DNA of 64,000 bases, taken from Flavobacteriaceae bacterium. Lineage in GTDB: Bacteria > Bacteroidota > Bacteroidia > Flavobacteriales > Flavobacteriaceae. Positions 1-10,893 of this stretch are shown here, in pieces (the first letter of the stretch is position 1; every line of letters starts with the position of its first letter). The notes below the pieces were generated by a model. That model was not told the origin of the DNA, did no database searches, and saw only the letters and a program-made list of their open reading frames with translations. Where the stretch lies: contig JADGEL010000002.1 of NCBI GenBank assembly GCA_016744415.1, forward strand, positions 310,001 through 374,000. Reading direction: 5' to 3'. Both the position numbers and the translations under genes were made by a program.

Positions 1-2007
1 CATTTCATGTTTTTCTTTAGGGATAATAATATCACCTAAACTAAATGAAAGACCACCTTGGAATGCAAATGTGTATCCCATATTTTTAATATCATCTAAG
101 AATTTACCAATGGTAGGGATATCAGTAACTTTTAAGATGCTACCTATGATATCTCTCAATGATTTCTTAGTCAATACTTCATTAATATATCCAGCCTCTG
201 GCGGAACAACTTCGTTAAATAAGACTCTACCAACAGTTGTCTTAATCAATCTTGTAACTTGCTCACCATTCTCGTCAATATCTTGAGTCCTAACTTTTAT
301 ACCAGCATTAAGCTCAACTACTTTTTCATTAAAAGCAATGATTACTTCTTCTGGAGAATAGAAAGTAAGACCCTCGCCTTTTACGGTATAATCTGGTGTG
401 TTCAATCTCTCTTTGGTCATATAATACAGACCCAATACCATATCTTGTGATGGTACTGTAATAGGTGCACCATTTGCAGGATTCAAAATATTATGAGAAG
501 CCAACATTAATAATTGACACTCTAAAATAGCTTCTGGTCCTAATGGTAAATGCACCGCCATTTGATCTCCATCAAAATCGGCATTAAATGCAGTACACGC
601 TAATGGGTGTAACTGAATTGCTTTCCCTTCAATTAATTTTGGTTGGAAAGCTTGTATACCTAAACGGTGAAGTGTAGGAGCACGGTTTAATAATACAGGA
701 TGTCCTTTTAAAACATTCTCTAAAATATCCCATACTACTGGCTCTTTTTTATCTATAATTTTCTTTGCAGATTTTACAGTTTTTACAATTCCTCTCTCAA
801 TCAATTTACGGATGATAAAAGGCTTGTACAATTCTGCTGCCATATCTTTTGGCAATCCACATTCTGATAACTTTAAAGTTGGTCCAACAACAATTACAGA
901 ACGTGCAGAATAATCAACACGTTTACCTAATAAGTTTTGACGGAAACGCCCTTGCTTACCTTTTAATGAATCTGATAAAGATTTTAAAGGACGGTTAGAT
1001 TCTGTTTTTACTGCTGATGATTTACGTGTGTTATCAAACAATGAATCTACTGATTCTTGTAACATACGCTTCTCATTTCTAAGAATTACCTCTGGAGCTT
1101 TAATCTCTACCAATCTTTTTAAACGATTGTTACGGATAATAACTCTACGGTATAAATCATTTAAATCAGATGTAGCAAAACGACCACCATCTAATGGAAC
1201 TAAAGGGCGTAATTCTGGTGGTATCACCGGAACTGCCTTCATAATCATCCACTCTGGTTTATTCTCTCTATTTTTATTTGCATCTCGGAATGACTCAACA
1301 ACATTTAAACGTTTTAATGCTTCTGTTTTACGTTGTTTAGAAGTTTCAGTATTTGCTTTATGCCTTAACTCATAAGACAATTCATCTAAATTGATGCGTG
1401 ACAATAAATCAATTAAACACTCAGCGCCCATTTTAGCGATGAACTTATCTGGGTCAGAATCTTCTAAATATTGATTCTCAATTGGGAATGTTTCTAAGAT
1501 ATCCAAATACTCTTCTTCTGTTAAGAAGTCCATTTTTTGCAATGGCTCTCCTTCAGCATTTTTTGCATTAGCTGGCTGTATTACTACGTATCGTTCGTAG
1601 TAAATAATCATGTCTAACTTTTTAGATGGCAACCCTAAAAGGTACCCCATTTTGTTAGGCAATGATTTAAAGTACCAAATATGAGCAACAGGAACCACCA
1701 AATTTATGTGTCCTACTCTATCTCTACGTACTTTTTTCTCGGTAACTTCAACACCACATCTATCGCATACGATACCGCGGTAACGAATTCTTTTGTACTT
1801 ACCACAAGCACATTCAAAATCTTTTATTGGTCCAAAAATTCGTTCACAAAACAAACCATCTCTTTCTGGTTTATGTGTACGGTAATTAATGGTTTCTGGT
1901 TTTAAAACTTCACCCCTAGAATCTCCTAAAATCTTTTCTGGTGATGCTAAACCAATGGTTATTTTATTAAATTTTTTTACAGTGTACTTCTCGTTTCTTT
2001 TTGCCAT
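1..2007 (-). CDS. rpoC: DNA-directed RNA polymerase subunit beta' (N-terminal part, cut by window edge)
   Basis: This is the N-terminal 669 residues of the RNA polymerase beta' subunit; the rest lies outside the window. The reading frame opens with [12 protein letters not shown] at 2007 and has no stop before base 1. The N-terminal zinc-binding cysteines (about residues 70-95) and the catalytic NADFDGD motif (residues 475-481, bases 565-585), whose three aspartates bind the active-site magnesium, are both intact. It is last in the rplKAJL-rpoBC run, 75 bases after rpoB, with a hairpin in between. The identification is certain; only the C-terminus is unseen. Confidence 0.98.
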   Translation of the reverse strand, partial: MAKRNEKYTVKKFNKITIGLASPEKILGDSRGEVLKPETINYRTHKPERDGLFCERIFGPIKDFECACGKYKRIRYRGIVCDRCGVEVTEKKVRRDRVGHINLVVPVAHIWYFKSLPNKMGYLLGLPSKKLDMIIYYERYVVIQPANAKNAEGEPLQKMDFLTEEEYLDILETFPIENQYLEDSDPDKFIAKMGAECLIDLLSRINLDELSYELRHKANTETSKQRKTEALKRLNVVESFRDANKNRENKPEWMIMKAVPVIPPELRPLVPLDGGRFATSDLNDLYRRVIIRNNRLKRLVEIKAPEVILRNEKRMLQESVDSLFDNTRKSSAVKTESNRPLKSLSDSLKGKQGRFRQNLLGKRVDYSARSVIVVGPTLKLSECGLPKDMAAELYKPFIIRKLIERGIVKTVKSAKKIIDKKEPVVWDILENVLKGHPVLLNRAPTLHRLGIQAFQPKLIEGKAIQLHPLACTAFNADFDGDQMAVHLPLGPEAILECQLLMLASHNILNPANGAPITVPSQDMVLGLYYMTKERLNTPDYTVKGEGLTFYSPEEVIIAFNEKVVELNAGIKVRTQDIDENGEQVTRLIKTTVGRVLFNEVVPPEAGYINEVLTKKSLRDIIGSILKVTDIPTIGKFLDDIKNMGYTFAFQGGLSFSLGDIIIPKEKHEM

Positions 2008-2044
2008 GATAATGGATTCGAATTTTATGTAAAAATGATATAAA

Positions 2045-2073
2045 GTAGTAAGGAGTAGAAAACTCCTTACTAC
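2045..2073 (-). terminator. Hairpin in the rpoB-rpoC junction
   Basis: A perfect 12-bp inverted repeat (2045-2056 and 2062-2073) with a five-base loop lies in the 75-base gap between rpoB and rpoC. The RNA has only a weak U run after the stem, so a processing site or mRNA-stability hairpin is more likely than a full terminator. The structure is seen; the role is inferred. Confidence 0.5.
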
Positions 2074-2082
2074 AAATTTTTG

Positions 2083-5000
2083 TTACTCCTCTAATCTAAC
2101 GTCTAATCCTAAACCTTTCAGTTCGTGCATTAATACGTTAAATGATTCTGGTAATCCTGGTTCTGGCATTTGCTCTCCTTTTACGATTGCTTCGTAAGTT
2201 TTAGCTCTACCTTGAACGTCATCAGATTTTACGGTTAAGATTTCTCTAAGTGTACTTGATGCTCCATAAGCTTCAAGTGCCCAAACTTCCATCTCACCAA
2301 AACGCTGACCACCAAATTGTGCTTTACCACCTAATGGTTGTTGTGTAATTAATGAGTAAGGACCAATAGAACGTGCGTGCATTTTATCATCAATCATGTG
2401 TCCTAACTTAATCATATAAATTACACCAACTGTTGCAGGTTGATCAAAACGCTCTCCCGTACCACCATCATACAAATAAGTATGACCGTATCTTGGTACA
2501 CCAGCTTCGTCGGTCAATGCATTGATTTGATCAATGTTTGCTCCGTCAAAAATTGGAGTTGCATATTTATTGTCTAATTTTTGACCTGCCCATCCAAGAA
2601 CAGTTTCATAAATCTGACCAATATTCATACGCGATGGTACCCCAAGTGGGTTCAATACAATATCTACTGGTGTTCCGTCTTCTAAGAAAGGCATATCCTC
2701 AGCACGAACAATACGTGCAACAATACCTTTATTACCGTGACGACCTGCCATTTTATCACCTACCTTTAACTTACGTTTTTTAGCGATGTAAACCTTAGCT
2801 AATTTTACAATACCTGCTGGCAATTCATCACCTACAGAAATAGTAAATTTACCACGACGTAAAGAACCTTGTAAATCGTTTAACTTAATTTTATAATTGT
2901 GAACTAATTCTGCTACATGCTTGTTTAACTCTTTATCAGTAGTCCAAGAACCTTTAGTTAAATGCGCATAATCTTCAACAGAATTTAACATTTTAAGTGT
3001 AAACTTTTTACCTTTTGGTAAAACTTCTTCTCCTAAATCGTTCTTAACACCTTGCGATGTTTTACCGCTTACCAAAACAAATAGTTTGTCTACTAATTTG
3101 TCTTTTAAATCGTCAAACTTAACAGCAAAATCAACTTCTAATTTAGAAATATCTTCTTTATCCTGAGCACGTTTGGTTTTATCCTTTACAGCTCTTTGGA
3201 ATAATTTCTTATCAATTACAACTCCTCTTAATGAAGGTGAAGCTTTTAATGATGCATCTTTTACATCACCTGCTTTATCTCCAAAGATTGCTCTTAATAA
3301 TTTTTCTTCAGGTGTTGGATCAGATTCTCCTTTAGGTGTAATTTTACCAATCAAAATATCTCCTGGTTTTACCTCAGCACCAATACGAATCATTCCATGC
3401 TCATCTAGATCTTTAGTGGCTTCTTCAGAAACGTTTGGAATGTCATTCGTCAATTCTTCAGCTCCTAATTTCGTGTCTCTAACATCTAGAGAATACTCAT
3501 CAATATGGATTGAAGTAAAGATATCTTCTCTTACAACTCTTTCAGAAATTACAATCGCATCCTCAAAGTTATACCCTTTCCAAGGCATAAAGGCTACTTT
3601 CATATTTCTCCCTAGCGCTAACTCACCTTTTTGAGTTGCGTATCCTTCACAAAGTACTTGTCCTTCTTGAACTCTATCACCTTTTTTAACAATTGGTTTT
3701 AGATTGATAGATGTACCTTGATTGGTCTTTCTAAACTTAATAAGTTTATACGTTTTAGAATCTTCATCAAAACTAACTTGTCTTTCTTCTTCAGTCCTGT
3801 CGTACTTAATTGTGATGATTAAAGAATCTACATATTCTACTACTCCATTTCCTTCAGCATTGATTAAGATACGAGAATCTTTTGCAACTCTACGTTCTAA
3901 TCCTGTACCTACAATTGGAGATTCTGGGCGTAATAATGGAACTGCTTGACGCATCATGTTAGATCCCATCAATGCTCTATTCGCATCATCATGTTCCAAG
4001 AATGGAATCAACGATGCAGAAATCGAGGCAATCTGATTTGGTGCAACATCCATATAATTAACTTCCGTTGGTTCAACCACCGGATAATCTGCTTCAACAC
4101 GAGTAATAATTCTCTCTTCAGTAAATTTACCTTTGTCATCCATAGGTAAATTTGATTGTGCAAATTTCATCCCTTCTTCTTCCTCTGCACTTAAATAGAT
4201 TGGTTCTTCTTTGATGTTTACAATACCTTCATCAACTTTTCTATAAGCAGTTTCAATAAATCCAAGGTTATTCACTTTTGCAAAAACTGCCAAAGATGAA
4301 ATCAAACCAATGTTTGGTCCCTCTGGAGTTTCTATCGGACATAAACGACCGTAATGAGTATAGTGAACATCACGTACCTCAAACCCAGCTCTTTCTCTTG
4401 ATAAACCTCCAGGTCCTAATGCTGATAAACGACGCTTGTGTGTAATCTCTGCCAATGGATTTGTTTGATCCATAAATTGAGATAATTGGTTAGTACCAAA
4501 GAATGAATTAATTACTGAAGATAATGTCTTAGCATTAATCAAATCAATTGGAGTAAACACCTCGTTATCACGAACATTCATACGTTCACGAATTGTACGT
4601 GCCATACGAGATAAACCAACACCAAACTGAGAAGCTAATTGCTCACCTACTGTACGTACACGACGGTTAGATAAGTGATCAATATCATCAACCTCAGCTT
4701 TAGAGTTTACCAAGTCAATTAAGTTCTTGATAATTGTAATAATATCTAACTTTGTCAATACTTTAACGTCCATATCAACGTCAAGTCCTAACTTTTTATT
4801 CATTCTAAAACGACCAACTTCTCCTAAATTATATCGTTGCTCAGAAAAGAACAATTTATCAATAATACCTTTTGCCGTTTCATAATCAGGCGGCTCAGCA
4901 TTACGCAATTGTCTATAGATATGTTCTACTGCTTCTTTTTCAGAGTTGGTAGGATCCTTTTGTAAAGTATTATGGATGATTGCATAATCAGCCATATTAT

Positions 5001-5898
5001 TGTCTTCTTTGTGAAGTAAAATTGTTTTAGAACCAGACTCAATAATCTCATCGATATGGTCTTTTTCTAAAACCGTATCACGGTCAAGTACAATTTCATT
5101 TCTCTCTATAGAAACTACCTCTCCGGTATCTTCATCGACAAAATCTTCGAACCATGTTTTTAAAACACGTGCCGCTAATTTGCGTCCTAAAATTCTTTTT
5201 AATCCACTTTTAGAAACTTTTACTTCTTCGGCTAAATCAAAAATCTCAAGGATATCTTTATCTCTTTCAAATCCAATTGCACGGAAAAGTGTAGTTACTG
5301 GTAATTTTTTCTTTCTATCAATATAAGCATACATTACTTGATTGATATCAGTTGCAAACTCTATCCAAGATCCTTTAAAAGGAATAACTCTTGCAGAATA
5401 TAATTTAGTTCCGTTTGCGTGGAACGATTGTCCAAAGAATACCCCTGGAGAACGGTGTAATTGAGAAACCACAACACGCTCAGCTCCATTGATTACAAAA
5501 GTACCACTCCCTGTCATATAAGGAATTGTCCCTAAATAAACATCTTGAACAATCGTTTCAAAATCTTCATGCTCAGGATCAGTACAATATAATTTAAGAC
5601 GCGCTTTTAAAGGCACACTATGCGTCAATCCCCTTTCAATACATTCTCGAATTGAGTATCTTGGTGGATCTACAAAGTAGTCTAAGAATTCTAATACAAA
5701 TTGGTTTCTTGTATCTGTAATTGGGAAGTTGTCTGTGAAGGTTCTATACAGGCCTTCGGCACTTCTTTCGTCAGCTTTGGTTTTTAACTGAAAAAAATCT
5801 TGGAAAGATTTAATTTGTATATCCAAGAAATCTGGATAATCAGTCACCAATTTTGCCGATGCAAAGTTTACTCTTTCAGTATTTAATTTCGTTGCCAA
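2083..5898 (-). CDS. rpoB: DNA-directed RNA polymerase subunit beta
   Basis: This is the full-length beta subunit, 1271 residues and typical for Bacteroidota. It forms the catalytic cleft with beta'. The rifampicin-resistance region (about residues 465-500) reads [11 protein letters not shown] followed by [13 protein letters not shown]. The Asp, His and Ser at the usual resistance positions are all wild type, so the sequence predicts rifampicin sensitivity. The C-terminal [20 protein letters not shown] block that contacts beta' is intact. It lies 120 bases after rplL, with an attenuator-like hairpin in the gap, and is followed by rpoC. Confidence 0.99.
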   Translation of the reverse strand: MATKLNTERVNFASAKLVTDYPDFLDIQIKSFQDFFQLKTKADERSAEGLYRTFTDNFPITDTRNQFVLEFLDYFVDPPRYSIRECIERGLTHSVPLKARLKLYCTDPEHEDFETIVQDVYLGTIPYMTGSGTFVINGAERVVVSQLHRSPGVFFGQSFHANGTKLYSARVIPFKGSWIEFATDINQVMYAYIDRKKKLPVTTLFRAIGFERDKDILEIFDLAEEVKVSKSGLKRILGRKLAARVLKTWFEDFVDEDTGEVVSIERNEIVLDRDTVLEKDHIDEIIESGSKTILLHKEDNNMADYAIIHNTLQKDPTNSEKEAVEHIYRQLRNAEPPDYETAKGIIDKLFFSEQRYNLGEVGRFRMNKKLGLDVDMDVKVLTKLDIITIIKNLIDLVNSKAEVDDIDHLSNRRVRTVGEQLASQFGVGLSRMARTIRERMNVRDNEVFTPIDLINAKTLSSVINSFFGTNQLSQFMDQTNPLAEITHKRRLSALGPGGLSRERAGFEVRDVHYTHYGRLCPIETPEGPNIGLISSLAVFAKVNNLGFIETAYRKVDEGIVNIKEEPIYLSAEEEEGMKFAQSNLPMDDKGKFTEERIITRVEADYPVVEPTEVNYMDVAPNQIASISASLIPFLEHDDANRALMGSNMMRQAVPLLRPESPIVGTGLERRVAKDSRILINAEGNGVVEYVDSLIITIKYDRTEEERQVSFDEDSKTYKLIKFRKTNQGTSINLKPIVKKGDRVQEGQVLCEGYATQKGELALGRNMKVAFMPWKGYNFEDAIVISERVVREDIFTSIHIDEYSLDVRDTKLGAEELTNDIPNVSEEATKDLDEHGMIRIGAEVKPGDILIGKITPKGESDPTPEEKLLRAIFGDKAGDVKDASLKASPSLRGVVIDKKLFQRAVKDKTKRAQDKEDISKLEVDFAVKFDDLKDKLVDKLFVLVSGKTSQGVKNDLGEEVLPKGKKFTLKMLNSVEDYAHLTKGSWTTDKELNKHVAELVHNYKIKLNDLQGSLRRGKFTISVGDELPAGIVKLAKVYIAKKRKLKVGDKMAGRHGNKGIVARIVRAEDMPFLEDGTPVDIVLNPLGVPSRMNIGQIYETVLGWAGQKLDNKYATPIFDGANIDQINALTDEAGVPRYGHTYLYDGGTGERFDQPATVGVIYMIKLGHMIDDKMHARSIGPYSLITQQPLGGKAQFGGQRFGEMEVWALEAYGASSTLREILTVKSDDVQGRAKTYEAIVKGEQMPEPGLPESFNVLMHELKGLGLDVRLEE

Positions 5899-5953
5899 TG
5901 GATAATTTTTTTGATTAAAAGTGTGTTAAAAAAATAAGAACGAATATATACGC

Positions 5954-5995
5954 AAAAATGGTTTAGGTCAATTTGGTTACCCAAAGACCTAAACC
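5954..5995 (-). terminator. Attenuator-like hairpin between rplL and rpoB
   Basis: On the minus strand a 10-bp stem (5986-5995 with 5960-5969) is capped by a further 5-bp stem with a GTAA tetraloop, and is followed by ATTTTTG. It sits in the rplL-rpoB gap, where many bacteria use partial termination to lower rpoBC expression relative to the ribosomal proteins. The structure is seen; attenuation is inferred. Confidence 0.6.
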
Positions 5996-6018
5996 TTTAT
6001 TGTGTATTAAGGGAAAAC

Positions 6019-6393
6019 TTATTTAAGCTCTACCTCAGCTCCAGCTTCTTCTAAAGATGCTTTAAGCCCTTCAGCTTCATCTTTAGAGATACCTTCTTTG
6101 ATTGGCGCTGGTGCGCTATCAACAATACCTTTAGCTTCTTTTAATCCTAAACCAGTTAATTCTTTAACCAATTTAACAACTGCTAATTTAGACCCTCCTG
6201 CTGCTTTCAAAATTACGTCGAATTCAGTTTTTTCTTCTGCTGCATCTGCTCCACCTGCTGCTGGACCTGCTACTGCTACTGCAGCTGCTGCTGGTTCAAT
6301 TCCGTATTCGTCTTTTAAAATAGCTGCTAATTCATTAACTTCTTTTACTGTTAAGTTAACTAATTGTTCTGCGAAATCTTTTAATTCTGCCAT
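6019..6393 (-). CDS. rplL: 50S ribosomal protein bL12 (L7/L12)
   Basis: This stalk protein of the large subunit recruits translation GTPases such as EF-Tu and EF-G. It has 124 residues, the usual size: an N-terminal dimerisation helix pair, an Ala/Gly-rich hinge (about residues 35-52) and the C-terminal factor-binding domain containing [20 protein letters not shown]. It lies 43 bases downstream of rplJ in the same operon, and the two products form the stalk complex together. Confidence 0.98.
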   Translation of the reverse strand: MAELKDFAEQLVNLTVKEVNELAAILKDEYGIEPAAAAVAVAGPAAGGADAAEEKTEFDVILKAAGGSKLAVVKLVKELTGLGLKEAKGIVDSAPAPIKEGISKDEAEGLKASLEEAGAEVELK

Positions 6394-6436
6394 TTTCTTG
6401 TGTTTTAATTTTTATTATTTAGTATTTATTTAGTGC

Positions 6437-6955
6437 TTATTCTTTTTCTGATAAAGTCTTGATAATTCCAGATAGTGTACTACCTCCAGATTTCAATGCT
6501 GAAATAACATTTTTAGCTGGCGATTGTAACAATCCGATAATTTCTCCAATAACTTCTTCTTTAGATTTGATGTTAACAAGTGCGTCTAATTGGTCATCGC
6601 CAATGTAAACTGCTTCTTCAACATACGCTCCTTTAAGAATAGGTCTGTCAGATGTTTTACGGAATTCTTTAATAACTTTTGCTGGTGCATTACCTGTCTC
6701 AGCAATCATCATAGATGTATTGCCTTTTAATGTGTCAGATAAATTCTCAAAATCTTTATCAGCATTTTCCATTGCTTTTGCAAGCAAGGTATTTTTAACT
6801 ACAGCTAATTTTACGTTTGCTTTAAAACAAGCTCTACGCAAATTAGATGTGCTTAACGCGTCTAATCCTGAAATGTCTGCCAAATAAATGATGCTACCTT
6901 CAGTTAATTGAGCTGTTAAATCTTTTATTACTTGTGATTTTTCTTCTCTAGTCAT
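6437..6955 (-). CDS. rplJ: 50S ribosomal protein uL10
   Basis: This is the stalk base that anchors L7/L12 dimers to 23S rRNA. It has 172 residues when started at the ATG at 6955 (MTREEKSQVIKDL). The frame is open 13 codons further upstream, but that would overlap the end of rplA and add a segment not usual for the family, so the internal ATG is preferred. The C-terminal helix for L12 binding is present. It is ten bases downstream of rplA. Confidence 0.96.
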   Translation of the reverse strand: MTREEKSQVIKDLTAQLTEGSIIYLADISGLDALSTSNLRRACFKANVKLAVVKNTLLAKAMENADKDFENLSDTLKGNTSMMIAETGNAPAKVIKEFRKTSDRPILKGAYVEEAVYIGDDQLDALVNIKSKEEVIGEIIGLLQSPAKNVISALKSGGSTLSGIIKTLSEKE

Positions 6956-6965
6956 AATTATATAT

Positions 6966-7658
6966 TTATGAAACTGATTTAGCATCAATAGCAACAGAAG
7001 GACTCATTGTACTTGACATAAAAATGCTTTTTACGTAAGTTCCTTTAGCCGCAGTTGGCTTCAATTTAAAAATTGTTTGTAATAATTCATTTGCATTGTC
7101 TGCAATCTTGTCAGCGTCGAAAGATACTTTTGCAATTGCAGCATGTATGATTCCAGTCTTATCAACTTTAAAGTCAATTTTACCAGCTTTTACATCTTTT
7201 ACTGCTTTTGCAACATCCATTGTTACTGTACCAGTTTTTGGGTTAGGCATTAATCCTCTTGGTCCTAAAACACGTCCTAAAGGCCCTAATTTTCCCATTA
7301 CACTTGGCATAGTAATAATTACATCAACATCTGTCCACCCTCCTTTAATCTTTTGAAGGTATTCGTCTAAACCAACGTAGTCTGCTCCTGCAGCTTCTGC
7401 GTCAGCAGCCTTATCTGGAGTTACTAATGCTAAAACTTTTACGTCTTTACCTGTACCATGTGGCAAGGTTACAACGCCTCTCACCATTTGATTTGCTTTA
7501 CGTGGATCTACTCCTAAACGAATTGCTAAATCAACCGATGCGTCAAATTTTACATTTGTAATTTCCTTAATTAAAGCAGATGCGTCACTAACACTTAACG
7601 TTTTAGATCTATCCACTTTTGCTACAGCCTCTTTTTGTTTTTTAGATAATTTTGTCAT
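6966..7658 (-). CDS. rplA: 50S ribosomal protein uL1
   Basis: This is the L1 stalk protein near the ribosomal E site; in many bacteria it also represses its own operon by binding the mRNA. It has 230 residues, full length, with the conserved [15 protein letters not shown] segment (about residues 132-146). It lies eleven bases downstream of rplK. No mimic of the rRNA binding site was identified by eye. Confidence 0.98.
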   Translation of the reverse strand: MTKLSKKQKEAVAKVDRSKTLSVSDASALIKEITNVKFDASVDLAIRLGVDPRKANQMVRGVVTLPHGTGKDVKVLALVTPDKAADAEAAGADYVGLDEYLQKIKGGWTDVDVIITMPSVMGKLGPLGRVLGPRGLMPNPKTGTVTMDVAKAVKDVKAGKIDFKVDKTGIIHAAIAKVSFDADKIADNANELLQTIFKLKPTAAKGTYVKSIFMSSTMSPSVAIDAKSVS

Positions 7659-7669
7659 TTCTCAAAAAT

Positions 7670-8113
7670 TTAAGATTTTACTGGAGCGGCTCCTTTAACT
7701 TTGATTCCCATAGAACGAGCTGTACCTGCCATCATTAACATTGCTGACTCAACTGTAAACGCATTTAAGTCTACCATTTTATCTTCTGCAATCGTTTTTA
7801 ATTGATCCCAAGTAACTGTTGCTACTTTGTTTCTATTTGGTTCACCAGAACCTTTTTTTATTTTTGCTGCTTCTAATATTTGAACAGCTGCTGGTGGAGT
7901 TTTTACAACAAAATCAAAAGATTTATCTTTATATACAGTAATTGCTACTGGTAAGATTTTCCCTTGTTTGTCTTGAGTTCTAGCATTAAATTGCTTACAG
8001 AACTCCATAATATTAACTCCGGCAGCACCTAAAGCTGGTCCTACTGGTGGTGAAGGATTTGCTGCACCTCCACGCACTTGTAATTTTACAACCTTGCTTA
8101 TTTCTTTTGCCAT
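7670..8113 (-). CDS. rplK: 50S ribosomal protein uL11
   Basis: This protein of the GTPase-associated centre has 147 residues. The N-terminal domain carries the proline-rich [10 protein letters not shown] linker motif and the C-terminal domain binds 23S rRNA. Its order before rplA is the universal one. A hairpin occupies the junction with the upstream nusG gene. Confidence 0.98.
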   Translation of the reverse strand: MAKEISKVVKLQVRGGAANPSPPVGPALGAAGVNIMEFCKQFNARTQDKQGKILPVAITVYKDKSFDFVVKTPPAAVQILEAAKIKKGSGEPNRNKVATVTWDQLKTIAEDKMVDLNAFTVESAMLMMAGTARSMGIKVKGAAPVKS

Positions 8114-8134
8114 CTTTAAAACTTAATTAGGTTA

Positions 8135-8168
8135 AATAATACAGTTAATGGAAGCTAACTGTAGTATT
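8135..8168 (-). terminator. Hairpin in the nusG-rplK junction
   Basis: Thirteen-base arms (8135-8147 and 8156-8168, one mismatch) around an eight-base loop lie in the 73-base gap between nusG and rplK. There is no long U run, so it is more likely a leader or processing hairpin than a strong terminator. Confidence 0.4.
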
Positions 8169-8186
8169 AAATATTTAATGTAACAA

Positions 8187-8738
8187 TTATGAAATTTTTT
8201 CTACTTGCATATAGCTCAATTCAAGTGGAGTTTTGCGCCCAAAGATTTTCACCATAACTTCTAATTTCCTTTTCTCTTCATTTATCTTTTCGATCGTACC
8301 ATCAAATCCGTTAAACGGACCATCAACCACTTTAACGCTCTCTCCTATTGTATAAGGAATTACAACATTTTCATTTTGAATAGACAACTCATCAACTTTC
8401 CCTAACATTCTATTCACTTCAGCTTTTCTTAATGGCACAGGATCTCCTCCTTTAACTTCGCCTAAAAAACCAATAACTCCAGGGATTGCTTTTATAATAT
8501 GAGGAATTTCTCCGCTCAAATTAGCTTCGATCATAATGTAACCAGGAAAATATACTCTCTCTTTATGTATTTTTTTCCCATCTCTTACCTGAATCACTTT
8601 TTCTGTCGGAACTAGAACTTGTTCTATATAGTCAGCTATTTTTAAACGAGAAATCTCATTTTCAATATAGTTCTTAACTTTATTTTCTTGTCCGCCGATA
8701 GCTCTAACTACGTACCATTTCTTTACAAAATCTGCCAT
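8187..8738 (-). CDS. nusG: Transcription termination/antitermination factor NusG
   Basis: NusG binds RNA polymerase and links it to Rho or the ribosome. It has 183 residues: an N-terminal NGN domain starting KKWYVVRAIGGQENKVK, and a C-terminal KOW domain (about residues 128-180) with VVDGPFNGFDGTIEKINEE. It is ten bases downstream of secE, the normal pairing. Confidence 0.98.
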   Translation of the reverse strand: MADFVKKWYVVRAIGGQENKVKNYIENEISRLKIADYIEQVLVPTEKVIQVRDGKKIHKERVYFPGYIMIEANLSGEIPHIIKAIPGVIGFLGEVKGGDPVPLRKAEVNRMLGKVDELSIQNENVVIPYTIGESVKVVDGPFNGFDGTIEKINEEKRKLEVMVKIFGRKTPLELSYMQVEKIS

Positions 8739-8748
8739 AACTACCTAA

Positions 8749-8937
8749 TTAAAACCATTTAAACAACTGACCAAGAATTGATTGAAATCCTTTATCAACA
8801 AAAAATACTGCTAATGCAAAAATAATAGTAAAAATAGCAACAACAACAGTTGATTTCTGAGCTTCTGCCCAAGGCAACCAAGTCATTTTTGTTTGTAACT
8901 CTACAAATGAATCTTTAATGTAATTGATAACTTTCAT
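8749..8937 (-). CDS. secE: Preprotein translocase subunit SecE
   Basis: This is the small clamp subunit of the SecYEG channel. It has 62 residues with an amphipathic helix (KDSFVELQTKMTWLPWAEAQ) followed by one membrane segment (about residues 30-48). This is the short, single-span form usual outside enterobacteria. It sits between tRNA-Trp and nusG. Confidence 0.96.
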   Translation of the reverse strand: MKVINYIKDSFVELQTKMTWLPWAEAQKSTVVVAIFTIIFALAVFFVDKGFQSILGQLFKWF

Positions 8938-8967
8938 CTAATATCTGTTGTTAATTATTTAAACTCG

Positions 8968-9040
8968 CACGGGTGGAGAGGCTCGAACTCCCGACACCTG
9001 GTTTTGGAGACCAGTGCTCTACCAACTGAGCTACACCCGT
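8968..9040 (-). tRNA. tRNA-Trp (anticodon CCA)
   Basis: The minus strand folds into a standard cloverleaf of 73 nt. The acceptor stem is ACGGGTG/CACCCGT, and the anticodon stem-loop CTGGT-CTCCAAA-ACCAG has CCA as anticodon. The discriminator is G and no CCA tail is encoded. It lies between tuf and secE, a common arrangement in bacteria. Confidence 0.97.
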
Positions 9041-9045
9041 AAATA

Positions 9046-9082
9046 CAAGCTGCTTCCTCTTAAATCAAAGAGAAGCAGCTTG
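9046..9082 (-). terminator. Hairpin between tuf and tRNA-Trp
   Basis: A long stem pairs 9046-9061 with 9068-9082 (CAAGCTGCTTC core, one bulge) between the tuf stop codon and the tRNA-Trp 5' end. The U run is short (ATTT). It may end part of the tuf transcripts or mark a processing site for the tRNA. Confidence 0.5.
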
Positions 9083-9109
9083 CATAAAACCTGTTGGGTG
9101 TGGTATAAA

Positions 9110-10294
9110 TTATAGAATTTCTGTAACCTGACCAGCACCTACTGTTCTACCTCCTTCACGAATTGCAAAACGCAAACCAACGTTCATTGCAATTGGCTGA
9201 TGTAAATCTACAGTAATAGTTAAGTTATCACCTGGCATTACCATTTCAACACCATCAGGTAAATTAATAGTACCTGTTACGTCTGTTGTTCTTACGTAAA
9301 ACTGTGGACGATAGTTGTTATGGAATGGAGTGTGACGCCCACCTTCTTCTTTTTTAAGTACGTAAACTTCTGCTTTGAATTTAGCATGTGGAGTTACAGA
9401 ACCTGGCTTACAGATTACCATACCTCTTTTGATATCAGTCTTATCAATACCTCTTAACAAGATACCAACATTATCTCCAGCTTCACCTCTATCTAATATT
9501 TTACGGAACATTTCAACTCCAGTAATAGTAGAAGTTAATTTTTCAGCTCCCATACCAATAATATCAACAGCATCTCCTGTGTTTGCAACACCAGTTTCGA
9601 TACGTCCAGTTGCAACTGTACCACGACCTGTAATAGTAAACACATCTTCAATTGGCATTAAAAAATCTTTATCAACTTCTCTTGTAGGTAATTCAATCCA
9701 AGTATCTACAGCATCCATCAATTCCATAATAGAATCAACCCATTTCGGATCAGCATTCAACCCTCCTAAAGCAGAACCAGCAATTACTGGAGTATTATCA
9801 CCATCATACTCATAGAAGTCTAACAATTCTCTAACTTCCATCTCAACTAATTCTAGCAACTCCTCATCATCAACCATATCCACTTTATTCATGAATACAA
9901 CCATTCTAGGAATACCAACTTGACGACCTAATAAAATGTGCTCTCTAGTTTGTGGCATAGGACCATCAGTAGCAGCAACAACTAAAATAGCACCATCCAT
10001 TTGAGCAGCACCAGTTACCATATTCTTTACATAATCGGCGTGACCTGGACAGTCAACGTGAGCGTAATGACGATTAGCTGTTGAATACTCTACATGTGAA
10101 GTGTTAATTGTAATACCTCTTTCTTTTTCTTCCGGAGCGTTATCAATTTGATCAAAATCCTTTACCTCAGAAAGTCCTTTTGAAGCTAATACCGTTGTAA
10201 TAGCAGCAGTTAAAGTAGTTTTACCGTGATCTACGTGTCCAATTGTACCAATATTAAGGTGAGCTTTGGAGCGGTCAAAATGTTCTTTTGCCAT
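9110..10294 (-). CDS. tuf: Elongation factor Tu
   Basis: This GTPase delivers aminoacyl-tRNA to the ribosomal A site. It has 394 residues, full length. Visible motifs are the P-loop [13 protein letters not shown] (about residue 19), the switch [14 protein letters not shown] (about residue 81) and the guanine-specific NKVD (about residue 136). It is embedded among tRNA genes and transcribed towards secE-nusG. Only one tuf gene is seen here. Confidence 0.99.
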   Translation of the reverse strand: MAKEHFDRSKAHLNIGTIGHVDHGKTTLTAAITTVLASKGLSEVKDFDQIDNAPEEKERGITINTSHVEYSTANRHYAHVDCPGHADYVKNMVTGAAQMDGAILVVAATDGPMPQTREHILLGRQVGIPRMVVFMNKVDMVDDEELLELVEMEVRELLDFYEYDGDNTPVIAGSALGGLNADPKWVDSIMELMDAVDTWIELPTREVDKDFLMPIEDVFTITGRGTVATGRIETGVANTGDAVDIIGMGAEKLTSTITGVEMFRKILDRGEAGDNVGILLRGIDKTDIKRGMVICKPGSVTPHAKFKAEVYVLKKEEGGRHTPFHNNYRPQFYVRTTDVTGTINLPDGVEMVMPGDNLTITVDLHQPIAMNVGLRFAIREGGRTVGAGQVTEIL

Positions 10295-10349
10295 GATTAT
10301 TAATTTTTAATTCTTAGTTATATATATAATTATAGTGTTCATATTTTTG

Positions 10350-10421
10350 AGCCAATGACGGGAATTGAACCCGTGACCTCTTCCTTACCAAGGAAACGCT
10401 CTACCTCTGAGCTACACCGGC
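10350..10421 (-). tRNA. tRNA-Thr (anticodon GGT)
   Basis: This is a 72-nt cloverleaf on the minus strand. The anticodon arm TTTCC-TTGGTAA-GGAAG gives GGT. The acceptor GCCGGTG/CATTGGC includes two G-U pairs. No CCA is encoded. It is the last tRNA before tuf. Confidence 0.96.
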
Positions 10422-10433
10422 TTTTAAAAATTG

Positions 10434-10506
10434 AGCGAGAGACCGGGTTCGAACCGGCGACATTCAGCTTGGAAGGCTGACGCTCTACCAACTGAGCTAC
10501 TCTCGC
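10434..10506 (-). tRNA. tRNA-Gly (anticodon TCC)
   Basis: This is a 73-nt cloverleaf on the minus strand with acceptor GCGAGAG/CTCTCGC and anticodon arm TCAGC-CTTCCAA-GCTGA, giving TCC. It lies 12 bases from the neighbouring tRNA-Thr gene. No CCA is encoded. Confidence 0.96.
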
Positions 10507-10549
10507 ATTTTTTAAAATCAATTCCTAATGTTTTAATTGGCTAAAACAA

Positions 10550-10633
<84 letters not shown>

Positions 10634-10719
10634 ATTTTTCAAAGAACTGAAATTGAAATTTATCAATTTCTTTTCAAAAAAATCAAGCTCAAAAAATTGG
10701 AGCTTGTATAAATTTTTCG

Positions 10720-10793
10720 AGCCGATGGAGGGACTCGAACCCACGACCTGCTGATTACAAATCAGCTGCTCTAGCCAGCTGAGCTACATCGGC
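10720..10793 (-). tRNA. tRNA-Thr (anticodon TGT)
   Basis: This is a 74-nt cloverleaf on the minus strand with acceptor GCCGATG/CATCGGC and anticodon arm GCTGA-TTTGTAA-TCAGC, giving TGT. It is the first gene of the tRNA-tuf transcription unit, just downstream of a strong promoter at 10833-10864. Confidence 0.96.
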
Positions 10794-10802
10794 ATTTCTG
10801 TT

Positions 10803-10832
10803 AAAAAACAGCCCGCTATTTCTAACGGACTG
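10803..10832 (-). terminator. Rho-independent terminator of hpf
   Basis: On the minus strand CAGTCCG (10832-10826) pairs with CGGGCTG (10815-10809) and six U residues follow. It lies downstream of hpf and should stop readthrough into the tRNA-tuf operon. It directly abuts the -7 box of the next promoter. Confidence 0.7.
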
Positions 10833-10864
10833 CAAATGTATAAAGTTTATTTTCTTTAAACAAA
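10833..10864 (-). promoter_or_regulatory. Promoter of the tRNA-tuf-rpo superoperon
   Basis: On the minus strand TTTG (10864-10861) is followed by a 20-base spacer and TACATTTG (10840-10833). Both match the Bacteroidota housekeeping consensus (TTTG at -33, TAnnTTTG at -7). Transcription would start near 10827, inside the hpf terminator stem and about 35 bases ahead of tRNA-Thr(UGU). Confidence 0.75.
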
Positions 10865-10893
10865 CCTTTATAGTTATTTTTTATTATTTTTTT

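Noticed and set aside
2538-4149. Several plus-strand ORFs of 60-150 codons inside rpoB (for example 3173-3634)
   Set aside because: They are reverse-strand shadows of a certain gene, with serine-rich low-complexity translation and no family pattern.
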